DNA of 64,000 bases from JACMNW01 sp963708425. GTDB taxonomy: Bacteria; Pseudomonadota; Alphaproteobacteria; Rhodobacterales; Rhodobacteraceae. The DNA lies in the NCBI GenBank assembly GCA_963708425.1, contig OY970206.1, positions 2,232,001 through 2,296,000 of the forward strand, written 5' to 3'. Numbering within the stretch: the first letter of the stretch is position 1; every line of letters starts with the position of its first letter. Of the stretch, positions 8,737-17,971 are shown piece after piece. The position numbers and the translations under genes were made by a program. The notes beneath the pieces are model-generated. The model was not told the DNA's origin and ran no database searches. It saw nothing but the letters and a program-made list of their open reading frames with translations.

Positions 8737-9468
8737 ATGACCGAACAGAAAATTATCGTGCTGACGGGCGCAAGCCGAGGTATCGGCCATGCCACAGTAA
8801 AACGCTTTTCGGCCGAAGGGTGGCGCGTGCTTACCTGTTCGCGGCAACCGTTTGATCCGCGCTGTCCGTGGCCCGGCGGCGAAGAGAACCATATTCAGCT
8901 TGATCTGTCGGACCCTAACAAAACCATTGCGGCGATCGAAACGATCAAGTCCAAGATCAATGGCCGCCTGCATGCGCTGGTCAACAACGCGGGCATTTCG
9001 CCAAAGGGCAAGGCGGGCGAGCGGCTGACCACCTTGGATACCGATCTGCGTACCTGGGGTCAGGTTTTTCACGTCAATTTCTTTTCCAGCGTGATCATGG
9101 CGCGCGGTTTGCAAGCGGAATTGGCGGCCACCAAAGGCTCGATCGTCAATGTCACCTCGATTGCCGGGGTGCGGGTGCATCCGTTCGCCGGGGCGGCCTA
9201 TGCCACTTCCAAGGCGGCACTGGCGGCGCTGACCCGCGAAATGGCGCATGATTTCGGGCCCTTTGGCGTGCGGGTGAATGCCATCGCACCGGGCGAAGTG
9301 GAAACCGCTATTCTATCTCCCGGTACTGACAAGATCGTCGAAAAGCTGCCGATGCAGCGGTTGGGCCAGCCGAAAGAAGTGGCCGATGTGATCTGGTTTC
9401 TATGCTCAGATCAATCCAGCTATATTTCCGGGGCCGAGATTGAAGTGAACGGCGCGCAGCACGTCTGA
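8737..9468 (+). CDS. Short-chain dehydrogenase/reductase
   Basis: This 243-residue classical SDR has the nucleotide-binding TGASRGIG (residues 10-17), NNAG (83-86), catalytic Ser141, Tyr155 and Lys159 (YATSK), and a C-terminal SGAEIEVNGAQ. The substrate is unknown. ATG 8737 follows AAGGGA; the longer frame upstream is not needed for the fold. It lies alone on the plus strand between argB and engB, ending 9 bases before the convergent engB stop. Confidence 0.88.
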   Translation: MTEQKIIVLTGASRGIGHATVKRFSAEGWRVLTCSRQPFDPRCPWPGGEENHIQLDLSDPNKTIAAIETIKSKINGRLHALVNNAGISPKGKAGERLTTLDTDLRTWGQVFHVNFFSSVIMARGLQAELAATKGSIVNVTSIAGVRVHPFAGAAYATSKAALAALTREMAHDFGPFGVRVNAIAPGEVETAILSPGTDKIVEKLPMQRLGQPKEVADVIWFLCSDQSSYISGAEIEVNGAQHV

Positions 9469-9477
9469 CGCGGTGCG

Positions 9478-10128
9478 CTATACCAGCGTCGCGATAATCG
9501 CGCGCAACGTTTCAATCCCGTCGCCCTTTTCCGAACTGGTCACCACCAGCTCGTTATAGGCTGCCGGGTGTTTGACCAACGCGCCCTGCACCTGTGCGAT
9601 CACCGCGTCGCGTTCGGCTTTGCTGACCTTGTCGGCCTTGGTCAGCACCACCTGAAACGTCACTGCAGCCTTGTCCAGCATGGTCAGAATTTCCTGATCA
9701 ACCGCTTTCACCCCATGCCGGGTATCGACCAACACAAAGGCCCGGCGCAGGGTTTGCCGACCCTGCAGGTAATTCTTCAGCAGCCGCTGCCATTTCTCTA
9801 CCACAGGCAGCGGAGCCTCGGCATAACCATAGCCCGGAAGGTCGACCAGATACCGCTCGGTCCCCAAGGCGAAATAATTGATCTCCTGCGTCCGCCCCGG
9901 CGTGTTCGACGCCCGCGCCAAAGACTTGCGGCCCGTCAACGCATTGATAAGGCTTGATTTACCGACGTTCGACCGGCCTGCAAAGCACACTTCCAACCGG
10001 TCGGCAGGCGGCAGGCCAGACATCGCGACCACGCCTTTGACAAAATCAACCGGGCCTGCAAACAACAGCCGCCCGGCTTCGCGGTCCGCAAATTCCGGGT
10101 CTTCGGCAAGCGGGAATGGCAGGCTCAT
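9478..10128 (-). CDS. engB: Ribosome biogenesis GTPase EngB (YsxC/YihA)
   Basis: The 216-residue GTPase of the TrmE-Era-EngA-EngB-Septin class assists 50S subunit assembly. G1 is GRSNVGKS (51-58), G2 lies in NTPGRTQ, G3 is DLPGYGYA, G4 is TKADK and G5 is TSSEKGDG. The start at 10128 overlaps the MOSC stop by ATGA and gives the usual length, so the longer frame upstream was not used. It is the last gene of yidC-MOSC-engB. Confidence 0.94.
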   Translation of the reverse strand: MSLPFPLAEDPEFADREAGRLLFAGPVDFVKGVVAMSGLPPADRLEVCFAGRSNVGKSSLINALTGRKSLARASNTPGRTQEINYFALGTERYLVDLPGYGYAEAPLPVVEKWQRLLKNYLQGRQTLRRAFVLVDTRHGVKAVDQEILTMLDKAAVTFQVVLTKADKVSKAERDAVIAQVQGALVKHPAAYNELVVTSSEKGDGIETLRAIIATLV

Positions 10129-10871
10129 AGCAGCGTCACCGTATCGCCCAGTGCCACGGCACCGCCCGAGATCACCCGTGCATAAACGCCAAAGTCTTGA
10201 TGGCCGTAGCCCGCATTCAACGCACCCAGCGTGTCGGCGTCGATCTGACCAGTCATAGGGTTGGCGGATGTGGCTTTGCAGCGCACAATGCGTTCTTCCA
10301 CATGCAGAACCGCGCCGCCAATCTGCACGTCCCGCCCGACCCACTCAAATTCGGCCCATGGCTGCAAGCCGTCAATCCACAGATTGCCGCGCCAGCGATA
10401 GGGTGAAAGGTCGTGCCCCATCCGCGCCGACAAATCGCGGTTCGATGCCAATCCAAAGATCGACACCGACGGAAAATCGGTATCCGTCATGGCAACGCCG
10501 CCGGCGACGATACTGACCGGCTGCTCCCGATCCGCTGGGTTCAGGTCACGCACCCAATCCAGAAACCGCGGCAGATCGTCGGCGTCATCGGGCCGAAACG
10601 TCAGATCTGGCTTATCAGGATGTGTCAGCGTAACCGTCGCCGTCGCCTCATCCAGCGTCGCCCAGATTGCCATCAGCCCCGGTGCCTTGGACCCTCGCGC
10701 GAAGTTCACGCACGCGTTCCAGCCCGGCACCAGCTTTGCCGCCTCATGCGCCACTGCCCAATGCCGATCAAACGGCAGACTTTGGCCCGCCGTCAACAGC
10801 ACCGATGCCAGATCCTGCCGCCCATGCGACTTGATCGGATGTCGGGCAATATGGGCCAGCGTCGCGGTCAT
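10125..10871 (-). CDS. MOSC domain protein
   Basis: The 248-residue protein has an N-terminal MOSC beta-barrel-like start (IARHPIKSHGRQDL) and a C-terminal MOSC domain (SARMGHDLSPYRWRGNLWIDGL, then VRCKATSANPMTG with the conserved Cys). MOSC proteins bind sulfur or molybdenum-cofactor-related ligands; the exact reaction is not known. It overlaps yidC and engB by 4 bp each, so all three are translationally coupled. This order is common in Rhodobacterales. Confidence 0.87.
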   Translation of the reverse strand: MTATLAHIARHPIKSHGRQDLASVLLTAGQSLPFDRHWAVAHEAAKLVPGWNACVNFARGSKAPGLMAIWATLDEATATVTLTHPDKPDLTFRPDDADDLPRFLDWVRDLNPADREQPVSIVAGGVAMTDTDFPSVSIFGLASNRDLSARMGHDLSPYRWRGNLWIDGLQPWAEFEWVGRDVQIGGAVLHVEERIVRCKATSANPMTGQIDADTLGALNAGYGHQDFGVYARVISGGAVALGDTVTLL

Positions 10872-12769
10872 TTCTTGCCGACAGGTTTTTTCGCGGGGGT
10901 CGCTTTTGCGATTGGTTTTGCAGGCGTCGCTGGCTTTGCCTGCGCCGGAGGTTTTGCCGGGATTGCGGGCTTTGTCGGTACCGCAGGCGCAGGTTTCTTG
11001 CGGAAGCCGGATTTGATGTTGCCAAAAATATCCGGCTTATGCCCATGGCTGCGCATGATCAGATATTGTTGAGTGAAGGTGATGGTGTTGTTGGTGATCC
11101 AGTACAGCACCAACCCGCTGGCAAAGCTGCCCAGCATGAACATGAACACCCACGGCATCCAGGCAAAGATCATCTGCTGCGTCGGATCGGCGGGTGCCGG
11201 GTTCAGCTTTTGCTGCAACCACATCGAGATACCCAACAGAATGGGCAAAATGCCGATGAAGACCAGCGCCAGAATCGATCCCGGCACTGGAACCGCCCAC
11301 GGCAACAGCCCGAAAAGGTTGTACAGCGACGATGAATCCGGTGCCGAAAGGTCGTTCAGCCAGCCAAAGAACGGCGCGTGGCGCAATTCCAAGGTAACGA
11401 AAATCACTTTATACAGCGAAAAGAAAATCGGAATCTGGATCAGGATCGGCAAACAGCCTGCCGCCGGATTGACCTTCTTATCCTTGTACAGCTTCATCAT
11501 TTCGCGCTGCATCAATTGCTTGTCGTCGCCGGCGCGTTCTTTCAACGCCTCCATCTCTGGCTGCAGTTCCTTCATTCGCGCCATCGACACGTAGGACTTA
11601 TAGGCCAGCGGCAGCACCAGCAGCTTCAGAACAAAGGTCAGCCCGATAATGGCAAGGCCCATATTGCCGATCAGGCCGTTCAGCCAATGCAATACGGCAA
11701 ACATCGGCTTGGTCAGGAAGAAGAACCAGCCCCAGTCGATGCTGTCAATAAAGCCGCCAATGCCGTTATCGCGTTGGTAGTTGCCGATGGTTTCCCATTC
11801 TTTGGCACCGGCAAACAGCCGTGTGGCCGAGGTTGCCTTTGATCCGGGTGCAACGGTCATCACCGGCTGGCGGGCCTCAGTCTGGTAAATGTCAGAGGAC
11901 GGCACGTATTTGGTTACTGCGGTAAACGGCTTGCCCTGTTCCGGCACCAGCGTTGTCATCCAGTAATGGTCGGTAAAGCCGATCCAGCCATCAGTCGTTG
12001 CCTCAACCACTTCTGCCAGCGCGCCTTCGCGTTCGACAACCGGATAGTCGGTGACATCGCCATAGTCGGTTTCAGTCAACTCGCCATCGGTGCGCGATAC
12101 GATGCCTTCGTGCACGACGAATATATTCTGCAAATCGCTGGGCAATCCGTGCCGGGCAATCACACCGTAGGGGGCCAGCCGGACTTCGGTTGCCCCGGTG
12201 TTTTCAACGGTTTCGGTGACGGTAAACAAATAGCGGTCATCCACCGCAATTTCGCGGGTAAAGATCAATCCCTTGCCGTTATCCCAGCGCAGGGTGATCG
12301 GCTTTTCGGGTGCCAGCGTGCCGCCGCCCGCAAGCGACCATTCGGTCTTGGCGCCCGGAACATCTTCTGTCGTAAGATCGCCGCCGGGTATCCAGCCGAA
12401 CAGGGCATAATATGCTTCAGGCTCGCCCACCGGGGACAAAAGCCGCACGGTTTCCGACCCTGGCTGCAGGCTTTCGCGGTAGGTTTTCAGCGACAGATCG
12501 TCGATCCGCCCACCCAGCATCGAGATGGAACCGGCAAGGCGTGGTGTGTCAATGGTCAGGCGCGGGGCATCGGGCACCGCTGTGGCGGCCTCGGGCGCAA
12601 CGGACGTGCCATCTGTCGCTGGTGCCGTGGTGCCTTCGGTGGCCGTCACTGCGGCGGGTAGTGTTGTGTCAGCCACCGGTTCAGGCGGCGGAAACATGAC
12701 GAACCACACCAGGATCACAAGAAAGCTAAGCGCTGTCGCGAGGATAAGGTTCTTATTCTGATCGTCCAT
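10868..12769 (-). CDS. yidC: Membrane protein insertase YidC
   Basis: YidC inserts and folds inner-membrane proteins with or without SecYEG. The 633-residue protein has the N-terminal anchor (LILATALSFLVILVWFVMFP), a large periplasmic beta domain, and the C-terminal five-helix core including GNMGLAIIGLTFVLKLLVLPLAYKS-type helices and the hydrophilic-groove Arg region. The tail is Lys/Pro/Ala-rich (about residues 600-633), as in many homologs that bind ribosomes. I took ATG 12769 (MDDQNKNL) rather than the first in-frame start 15 bases upstream because this is the conserved N-terminus. Confidence 0.94.
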   Translation of the reverse strand: MDDQNKNLILATALSFLVILVWFVMFPPPEPVADTTLPAAVTATEGTTAPATDGTSVAPEAATAVPDAPRLTIDTPRLAGSISMLGGRIDDLSLKTYRESLQPGSETVRLLSPVGEPEAYYALFGWIPGGDLTTEDVPGAKTEWSLAGGGTLAPEKPITLRWDNGKGLIFTREIAVDDRYLFTVTETVENTGATEVRLAPYGVIARHGLPSDLQNIFVVHEGIVSRTDGELTETDYGDVTDYPVVEREGALAEVVEATTDGWIGFTDHYWMTTLVPEQGKPFTAVTKYVPSSDIYQTEARQPVMTVAPGSKATSATRLFAGAKEWETIGNYQRDNGIGGFIDSIDWGWFFFLTKPMFAVLHWLNGLIGNMGLAIIGLTFVLKLLVLPLAYKSYVSMARMKELQPEMEALKERAGDDKQLMQREMMKLYKDKKVNPAAGCLPILIQIPIFFSLYKVIFVTLELRHAPFFGWLNDLSAPDSSSLYNLFGLLPWAVPVPGSILALVFIGILPILLGISMWLQQKLNPAPADPTQQMIFAWMPWVFMFMLGSFASGLVLYWITNNTITFTQQYLIMRSHGHKPDIFGNIKSGFRKKPAPAVPTKPAIPAKPPAQAKPATPAKPIAKATPAKKPVGKK

Positions 12770-12919
12770 CGGGACTGTCACCATTGCTGTTCTGAGTCAG
12801 CGGTGGTTCAACGATAGGGGGGCGGAAAGGTCAAGCGGTTTTCCCCCCGGCAGCCGTCTTACGCCGCGCTTTGCACATTACTTTAGGGGCTGCCACGCGA
12901 AATCGCGAACGAAATCCCG

Positions 12920-14467
12920 TCAGCGCGCCTTATGCCCTATCTTCGGTGCCGCGATCACTTGCGCGCGGTGGCGGGCAATCCAGTCGGCGGTTTCCTCGAA
13001 CGGCATCGGGCGCGCAATGCCGTACCCCTGCACATGGCCGCAACCGAGTTGACCCAACATGGAAAGCTCGGCTTGGGTTTCCACCCCTTCGGCCAGCGTC
13101 TGCAGCCCCAGACGTTCGGCCAGCGACAGCACGGCAGACACCACCTTTTGCTGCTCCCGGTCTTCGTCGACGCGGGTCACAAAGCTGCGGTCAATCTTGA
13201 TGCGGCGCACGGCAAAGCGCCGGATGCTGGTGATCGACGCATGGCCAGTGCCAAAATCATCCAGATCAATGCCGCAGCCCAGCCGTGACAGCGCCGCGAT
13301 GTTATGAACGATGACGTCATTGTCGGTCTCCGCCACCACGGTTTCCAAGATCTCGACCGCCAGCCGGTCGGGCGTCAGATCAAACCGGTCCAGTTCCCAT
13401 TTCAGCTTTTCCGCCAAACGCGGGTTGCGCAGTTCGGCAGCCGAAAAGTTTACCCCCACGGCTGGCACCCGCAGCCCGGCCTTGTCCCATTTTACCAGCG
13501 ATGTCAGCGCGTGAAACAAGATCACTTCGCCCAGACGTTCGCAAAGGCCAGCCTCTTCGATTGCGGGCAGAAACTCGGCGGGCATGATGATGCCGCGTTC
13601 CGGGTGGTGCCAGCGCGCCAAGGCCTCAAATCCCGACAACGCGCCGGTATCCGTTGAAATCTGTGGCTGGAAATGCGGGCGGATCTGGCCCTCATCCAAT
13701 GCTGCCTCCAGTACGTCGCGAAAGGCGTCGCGGTCTGCCCGGTTGCGCGCCATGCCCGGTGTAAAGGCGCGAATGCTGCTCGGCCCGTGGCCAAGTGCTT
13801 CGTCCGCCGCTATCTGGGCGGCGTCCAGCAGCGATGCGCCTGTGCCCTCTGGTGCCCGTGCGCCAAGGCAAAACCCGATTGACGCGGTCACGTAAAGCCG
13901 TGCTGCATCCAGACTGATCGGGTCGGCCAGCGATGCCTGCAGGCGTGTTGCCAATTGCACCATGGTTTCAAGATCAAGCCAGCGCACCGGGGCCAGTGCG
14001 ATTGCAAAACCGCCGCCTTCCAACCGTGCCACAGTATCACCCCCACGCAGGGCCGAACAAATCCGTTCCGCGCTACGCAAAAGTATCTCGGTCTGGGCAG
14101 CCCGCCCGTGCCGATCAAGAATGATCTCTGCATCATCAAACTGCACCACAAGGCAGCCAGTCATCCGCCCGCCAGACGCGCCGTCGCGCAGCGCATCGTC
14201 CAGCATGTTGATCACTTGCGGCCGCAAGGCCAACCCGCTTGGCCCATCGGGCTGGGTGGCCAGTGCCGTTTCCTGAAACCGGAATGCGCCAGACATGGTA
14301 AACACCATCGGGGCGGCAAGCGCTGTCAGTATCAACGCCTCTTCTCCGCCAAACCAAAACGCGGCCAGCGTCACAGCAGGCAAAAACACCATCAGCTCAG
14401 GCCGACGCAGCAGGGTCGCGCCCCACATAAAACGCCCTGCAATCCGTTGCGTGATCCGTTTTTGCAT
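12920..14467 (-). CDS. EAL-domain c-di-GMP phosphodiesterase with degenerate GGDEF domain
   Basis: The 515-residue protein has two N-terminal membrane segments, a GGDEF-like domain whose signature is changed to EGGGF, and a C-terminal EAL domain. The EAL residues look intact: GFEALARWH, NFSAAEL, EILET, DDFGTG, KIDRSF and LAEGVET. It should therefore hydrolyse c-di-GMP, with the first domain probably regulatory. The start is uncertain: ATG 14467, ATG 14482 or GTG 14497. It splits the usual yidD-yidC gene order and has its own spacing on both sides (150 and 178 bp). Confidence 0.85.
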   Translation of the reverse strand: MQKRITQRIAGRFMWGATLLRRPELMVFLPAVTLAAFWFGGEEALILTALAAPMVFTMSGAFRFQETALATQPDGPSGLALRPQVINMLDDALRDGASGGRMTGCLVVQFDDAEIILDRHGRAAQTEILLRSAERICSALRGGDTVARLEGGGFAIALAPVRWLDLETMVQLATRLQASLADPISLDAARLYVTASIGFCLGARAPEGTGASLLDAAQIAADEALGHGPSSIRAFTPGMARNRADRDAFRDVLEAALDEGQIRPHFQPQISTDTGALSGFEALARWHHPERGIIMPAEFLPAIEEAGLCERLGEVILFHALTSLVKWDKAGLRVPAVGVNFSAAELRNPRLAEKLKWELDRFDLTPDRLAVEILETVVAETDNDVIVHNIAALSRLGCGIDLDDFGTGHASITSIRRFAVRRIKIDRSFVTRVDEDREQQKVVSAVLSLAERLGLQTLAEGVETQAELSMLGQLGCGHVQGYGIARPMPFEETADWIARHRAQVIAAPKIGHKAR

Positions 14468-14645
14468 TCCGCCATACCCCATAAAACGACTGGCCACATG
14501 CCCATCGAACAGGGATCAAACTAGGCAAGCAGGCTAAGCGGTTCGTTAATCCGCCCGGTTAAGTTGCATAGGATTTTCGTTAAATGCGCCTAGATTGCGC
14601 GATGGCACAGGGCTTACGGCGTAAGGCGCGCCCAGCAATCCAACC

Positions 14646-14867
14646 TCAATCCGGCACGTTGTCGATGCCGGACCCGCCCCATGGATGACACCGGCAAATA
14701 CGGTGCATCATCAGATAGCCGCCTTTCCAGCCGCCATGCTTTTCCAGCGCCTCAAGCGCATAGGCGCTGCATGTCGGCTGAAACCGGCAGCCGTGGCCAA
14801 CCCACGGGCTTAACACCAACCGATACACCCGCACCGGCAGCGCAACCAGATGCGCAAGCGGCGTCAT
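14646..14867 (-). CDS. yidD: Membrane protein insertion efficiency factor YidD
   Basis: This 73-residue protein shows the YidD signature: an amphipathic N-terminus (VALPVRVYRLVLSPW), then GHGCRFQPTCSAYALEALEKHG and RICRCHPWGGSGID. It is a small peripheral membrane protein linked to YidC-dependent insertion. Its start overlaps the rnpA stop by ATGA. The order rpmH-rnpA-yidD is conserved; here yidC does not follow directly because the EAL gene lies between. Confidence 0.93.
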   Translation of the reverse strand: MTPLAHLVALPVRVYRLVLSPWVGHGCRFQPTCSAYALEALEKHGGWKGGYLMMHRICRCHPWGGSGIDNVPD

Positions 14868-15292
14868 GGTTTGGCCGCCTTATGGATCACGCGCAGCGCC
14901 GTCTCCATATCTGCCAGCAGTTCGGTGAAATCGCGCGCCACTGTCACGTTTGGCCGTGCGACAAGCACATAATCCCAACCCGGCACACCCTGCAAAGGCA
15001 ACAGCTTGCGGGCAACCTCGCGCATCCGGCGTTTGGCGCGGTTGCGCAGCACGGCGTTGCCGATTTTCTTCGATGCGGTAAAGCCAACTCGAATGTCGGG
15101 GCTATCATCGCCGCGCAACCGCGCTTGCAACAGGAACCCACCCGCAGCATGCCGCCGTGCCTGCGCTGCTTTCAGAAAGTCCGCGCGCACTTTCAGAACC
15201 GAAATCCCGCTTGGTACTGCGCAAACAGAAACCGCCGGGGGCGTCTGGGCCCCGGCGTTGCTGCCTGTTCCCTGTGCCTCCGGCGGTGTCAT
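14864..15292 (-). CDS. rnpA: Ribonuclease P protein component
   Basis: RnpA is the protein subunit of RNase P, which trims tRNA 5' ends. The core has VRADFLKAAQARR, then VGFTASKKIGNAVLRNRAKRRMREVARKL with the RNR motif. The 142-residue form starts at ATG 15292 (MTPPEAQG); another ATG at 15301 is in frame. The roughly 35-residue N-terminal extension before the core is usual in Rhodobacterales. It follows rpmH with a 41-bp gap and overlaps yidD. Confidence 0.92.
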   Translation of the reverse strand: MTPPEAQGTGSNAGAQTPPAVSVCAVPSGISVLKVRADFLKAAQARRHAAGGFLLQARLRGDDSPDIRVGFTASKKIGNAVLRNRAKRRMREVARKLLPLQGVPGWDYVLVARPNVTVARDFTELLADMETALRVIHKAAKP

Positions 15293-15333
15293 GTCATGCA
15301 TCCGCGTGATTGGCCTCAAAGGGCCAGATGATA

Positions 15334-15468
15334 TCAGGCAGAAAGCTTTTTGCGGCCCTTGGCGCGACGCGCAGTCAGCACCAGACGTCCACCTTTGGTG
15401 GCCATACGAGCACGAAAGCCGTGGCGGCGTGCGCGGACCAGGTTCGAAGGTTGAAATGTGCGCTTCAT
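15334..15468 (-). CDS. rpmH: 50S ribosomal protein L34
   Basis: A 44-residue frame starting MKRTFQPSNLVRARRHGF and ending KGRKKLSA is textbook L34. It is the first gene of the rpmH-rnpA-yidD cluster on the minus strand. Length and sequence are standard for alphaproteobacteria. Confidence 0.97.
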   Translation of the reverse strand: MKRTFQPSNLVRARRHGFRARMATKGGRLVLTARRAKGRKKLSA

Positions 15469-15786
15469 TGCGGAACTCCATCAGACGAGGCGCCAACCCG
15501 ACAAATTCGAGAGCGCCACTTTTATGCGAAGCCCGGTCTTTAGGGGCAGGCCGGGGCGAAGTCAATTCGCCGCAACACCGATTTTTGCAACAATTCGCAG
15601 TGGCCCAGCCGTTTCATCGCACCATACCGGACCAAAGGTTTCAATTCATCCGTTTCCTCGCCGTTTAAGCCCTGAATCGGTCACCGCAGATCAAGCGCCC
15701 GTGATGCCCCTATCGCCGGGCACCTGTGCAGCGCATTTTCAGCATGACAATTGACACAGCACCACACGGGGCGACAAGTGCACAGC
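15469..15786. other. Divergent intergenic region, no gene seen
   Basis: This 318-bp gap separates rpmH (minus) from the TVP38 gene (plus). It must hold both promoters. I saw no convincing small frame with a ribosome site, no RNA-like fold, and no DnaA-box cluster of the sort found beside rpmH where it adjoins oriC. Confidence 0.5.
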
Positions 15787-16506
15787 ATGACCCAGAAAAT
15801 GACCAACGGCCTTGCCGCGAAACTGCCCTTTCTGTTGATCCTTTTGGTCGCCGGGATCGGGGCCTTTGTGTTGCGCGATCATCTGACCTTCGACGCGCTT
15901 GCGAAAAACCGCGATGTGCTGGTGGCGTTCCGCGATGAAAACTACCTGTTGGCGGTGCTTGGCTTCATACTTGCTTACATTTCGATTGTCGCCTTCAGCC
16001 TGCCGGGGGCCACAATCACCACGCTAACTGGCGGCTTCCTGTTCGGCATCTTTCCCGGCGTCTTGTTCAATATCTCTGGCGCCACAATCGGCGCCACACT
16101 GATCTTCCTCGCTGCAAAACACGGCTTCGGTGCGCGGTTTGCCGACAGGATGGCCGAGCGTGGCGGTGCGGCCTCTCGGCTGCAAACCGCCCTGCAAGAC
16201 AACGAATGGTCGGCCCTGATGATCATGCGGCTGGCCCCCGTCGTGCCGTTCTTCATGGCCAATCTGATCCCGGCTTTCGTCGGTGCGCGTACCGGCCGCT
16301 ACATCATCACCACCTTTTTCGGTATCATGCCCGGTGGCCTCGTCCTCACCTCGATCGGGGCGGGGCTGGACAGTGTCTTTGCCAGCGGCGAAACGCCGAA
16401 TTTGTCGGTTCTGTTTGCCCCCCAAATTTTGCTGCCGATCCTCGGCCTGGTCGCCCTGTCGGCCTTGCCAATCGTGATCAAATACATTCGGAAGAAACCG
16501 CTATGA
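15787..16506 (+). CDS. TVP38/TMEM64 (DedA/SNARE-associated type) membrane protein
   Basis: The 239-residue protein has about six hydrophobic segments and the VTT-domain pattern: SLPGATITTLTGGFLFG, then ATIGATLIFLAAKHGFG, and LRLAPVVPFFMANLIPAFVGA-like sequence in the re-entrant C-terminal half. This family is linked to lipid scrambling or transport; the substrate is unknown. ATG 15787 was chosen over TTG 15751. Its stop overlaps the start of the oxidoreductase gene by ATGA, so the two are coupled. Confidence 0.87.
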   Translation: MTQKMTNGLAAKLPFLLILLVAGIGAFVLRDHLTFDALAKNRDVLVAFRDENYLLAVLGFILAYISIVAFSLPGATITTLTGGFLFGIFPGVLFNISGATIGATLIFLAAKHGFGARFADRMAERGGAASRLQTALQDNEWSALMIMRLAPVVPFFMANLIPAFVGARTGRYIITTFFGIMPGGLVLTSIGAGLDSVFASGETPNLSVLFAPQILLPILGLVALSALPIVIKYIRKKPL

Positions 16507-17933
16507 CCACGCCGCCGACCCACGTCACCACCGACCTCTGCGTCATTGGCGCAGGCTCTGGCGGTCTGTCTGTTGCCGCAGGTGCGGTGCAAATGGGCGC
16601 GCGCGTGGTTCTGGTCGAAGCCGATGAAATGGGTGGCGATTGCCTGAATGCCGGCTGCATCCCGTCCAAAGCTCTGATCGCTGCCGCCAAACACGCGCAT
16701 GCGATGACCACCGGCGCCCCCTTTGGCATCAAACCCAGAACTCCAGAAGTCGATTTTTCCGCCGTCAAAGATCATGTCGCCCGCACCATCGCCAGCATCG
16801 CCCCGGTCGATAGCCAGGAACGCTTCGAAGGCCTCGGCGTCCATGTCATCCGCGCTTTCGGCAGCTTCCTATCCCCAACTGAATTGCGGGCGGGCAATCA
16901 CATCATCCGCGCCCGCCGCTTCATCATCGCCACCGGGTCACGGCCATTCATCCCCCCCATTCCTGGCGTCGATACTGTGCCCTACCTGACCAATGAGACG
17001 GTCTTCGCTCTGCGCGAAAAACCGACGCATTTGATCATAGTCGGCGGCGGCCCGATCGGCCTGGAAATGGCTCAAGCGCACCGCCGTTTGGGCTGTGGTG
17101 TCACGGTAATCGAAGGCGCCAAGGCGCTGGGCAAAGATGATCCGGACCTTGCCGCCATAGTGCTGGATACTCTGCGCGCAGAGGGGGTGACGATCTTGGA
17201 GCAAGCCCCGGTTGCCACCCTGTCGGGCGGCGCCGGTGCCGTGCAGGTCACGCTTGCCAATGGCCAAACTGTCACCGGCTCGCACCTGCTGCTGGCGGTC
17301 GGGCGCAAGGTGGCGCTTGATGGCCTAAACCTTGCGGCCGCCGGTGTCGCCCAGACACCCAAAGGCGTAACTGTCGGCCCCAACCTGCGCAGCACAAACC
17401 GCCGCATCTATTCGGTCGGCGACGCCGCAGGTGGTCTGCAATTCACCCATGTCGCGGGCTACCACGCCGGTGTCATCATCCGGTCCGCCATACTCGGCCT
17501 GCCCTCGCGTGCCAAAACCAGCCATATCCCATGGGTCACCTATACCGACCCCGAACTTGCCCACATTGGCCTGACTGAAGCCCAAGCTACCGCCGCCCAC
17601 GGTGACGCAATCACCATCATCCGGTCAGAGTTTCAGCACAACGACCGCGCCGTCACGATGGCCGACACCAAAGGCCTGATCAAAGTCATGGTCCTCAAAG
17701 GCCGCCCTGTCGGCGTCTCCATCGTCGGCCCCCAGGCGGGCGAGTTGATCGGCCTTTGGGCCCTCGCACTATCGGCAAACCTGAAGATGTCAGCCATTGC
17801 GGGCATGGTCGCCCCATACCCAACTTTGGGCGAAATATCCAAGCGCGCCGCAGGAGCCTATTTTTCCCCCAAGCTTTTTGATAACCCTAGCGTCAAACGC
17901 ATTGTAGGCTTGGTGCAACGCTTTTTGCCCTAA
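16503..17933 (+). CDS. Pyridine nucleotide-disulfide oxidoreductase, MerA/Lpd-like
   Basis: This 476-residue flavoprotein has the FAD-binding GAGSGG (residues 16-21), the redox pair C47-x4-C52 (DCLNAGCIPSK), a second Rossmann motif GGGPIGLEMA, VGDAAGG, and a C-terminal dimerisation domain. The C-terminal HPTxxE base motif reads YPTLGE, so the His is replaced by Tyr. It lacks the MerA N-terminal HMA domain and the C-terminal Cys pair, so mercury reduction is unlikely. The coupling with a TVP38 protein recurs in bacteria; the substrate is unknown. Confidence 0.85.
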   Translation: MTTPPTHVTTDLCVIGAGSGGLSVAAGAVQMGARVVLVEADEMGGDCLNAGCIPSKALIAAAKHAHAMTTGAPFGIKPRTPEVDFSAVKDHVARTIASIAPVDSQERFEGLGVHVIRAFGSFLSPTELRAGNHIIRARRFIIATGSRPFIPPIPGVDTVPYLTNETVFALREKPTHLIIVGGGPIGLEMAQAHRRLGCGVTVIEGAKALGKDDPDLAAIVLDTLRAEGVTILEQAPVATLSGGAGAVQVTLANGQTVTGSHLLLAVGRKVALDGLNLAAAGVAQTPKGVTVGPNLRSTNRRIYSVGDAAGGLQFTHVAGYHAGVIIRSAILGLPSRAKTSHIPWVTYTDPELAHIGLTEAQATAAHGDAITIIRSEFQHNDRAVTMADTKGLIKVMVLKGRPVGVSIVGPQAGELIGLWALALSANLKMSAIAGMVAPYPTLGEISKRAAGAYFSPKLFDNPSVKRIVGLVQRFLP

Positions 17934-17971
17934 GCGAAAATCGTGCAGCAATCGGGCCAAAGCAAGAAGGA

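Noticed and set aside
16503..17933. Mercuric reductase
   Set aside because: No HMA domain, no C-terminal Cys pair and no mer genes nearby; only the general flavoprotein disulfide family is supported.
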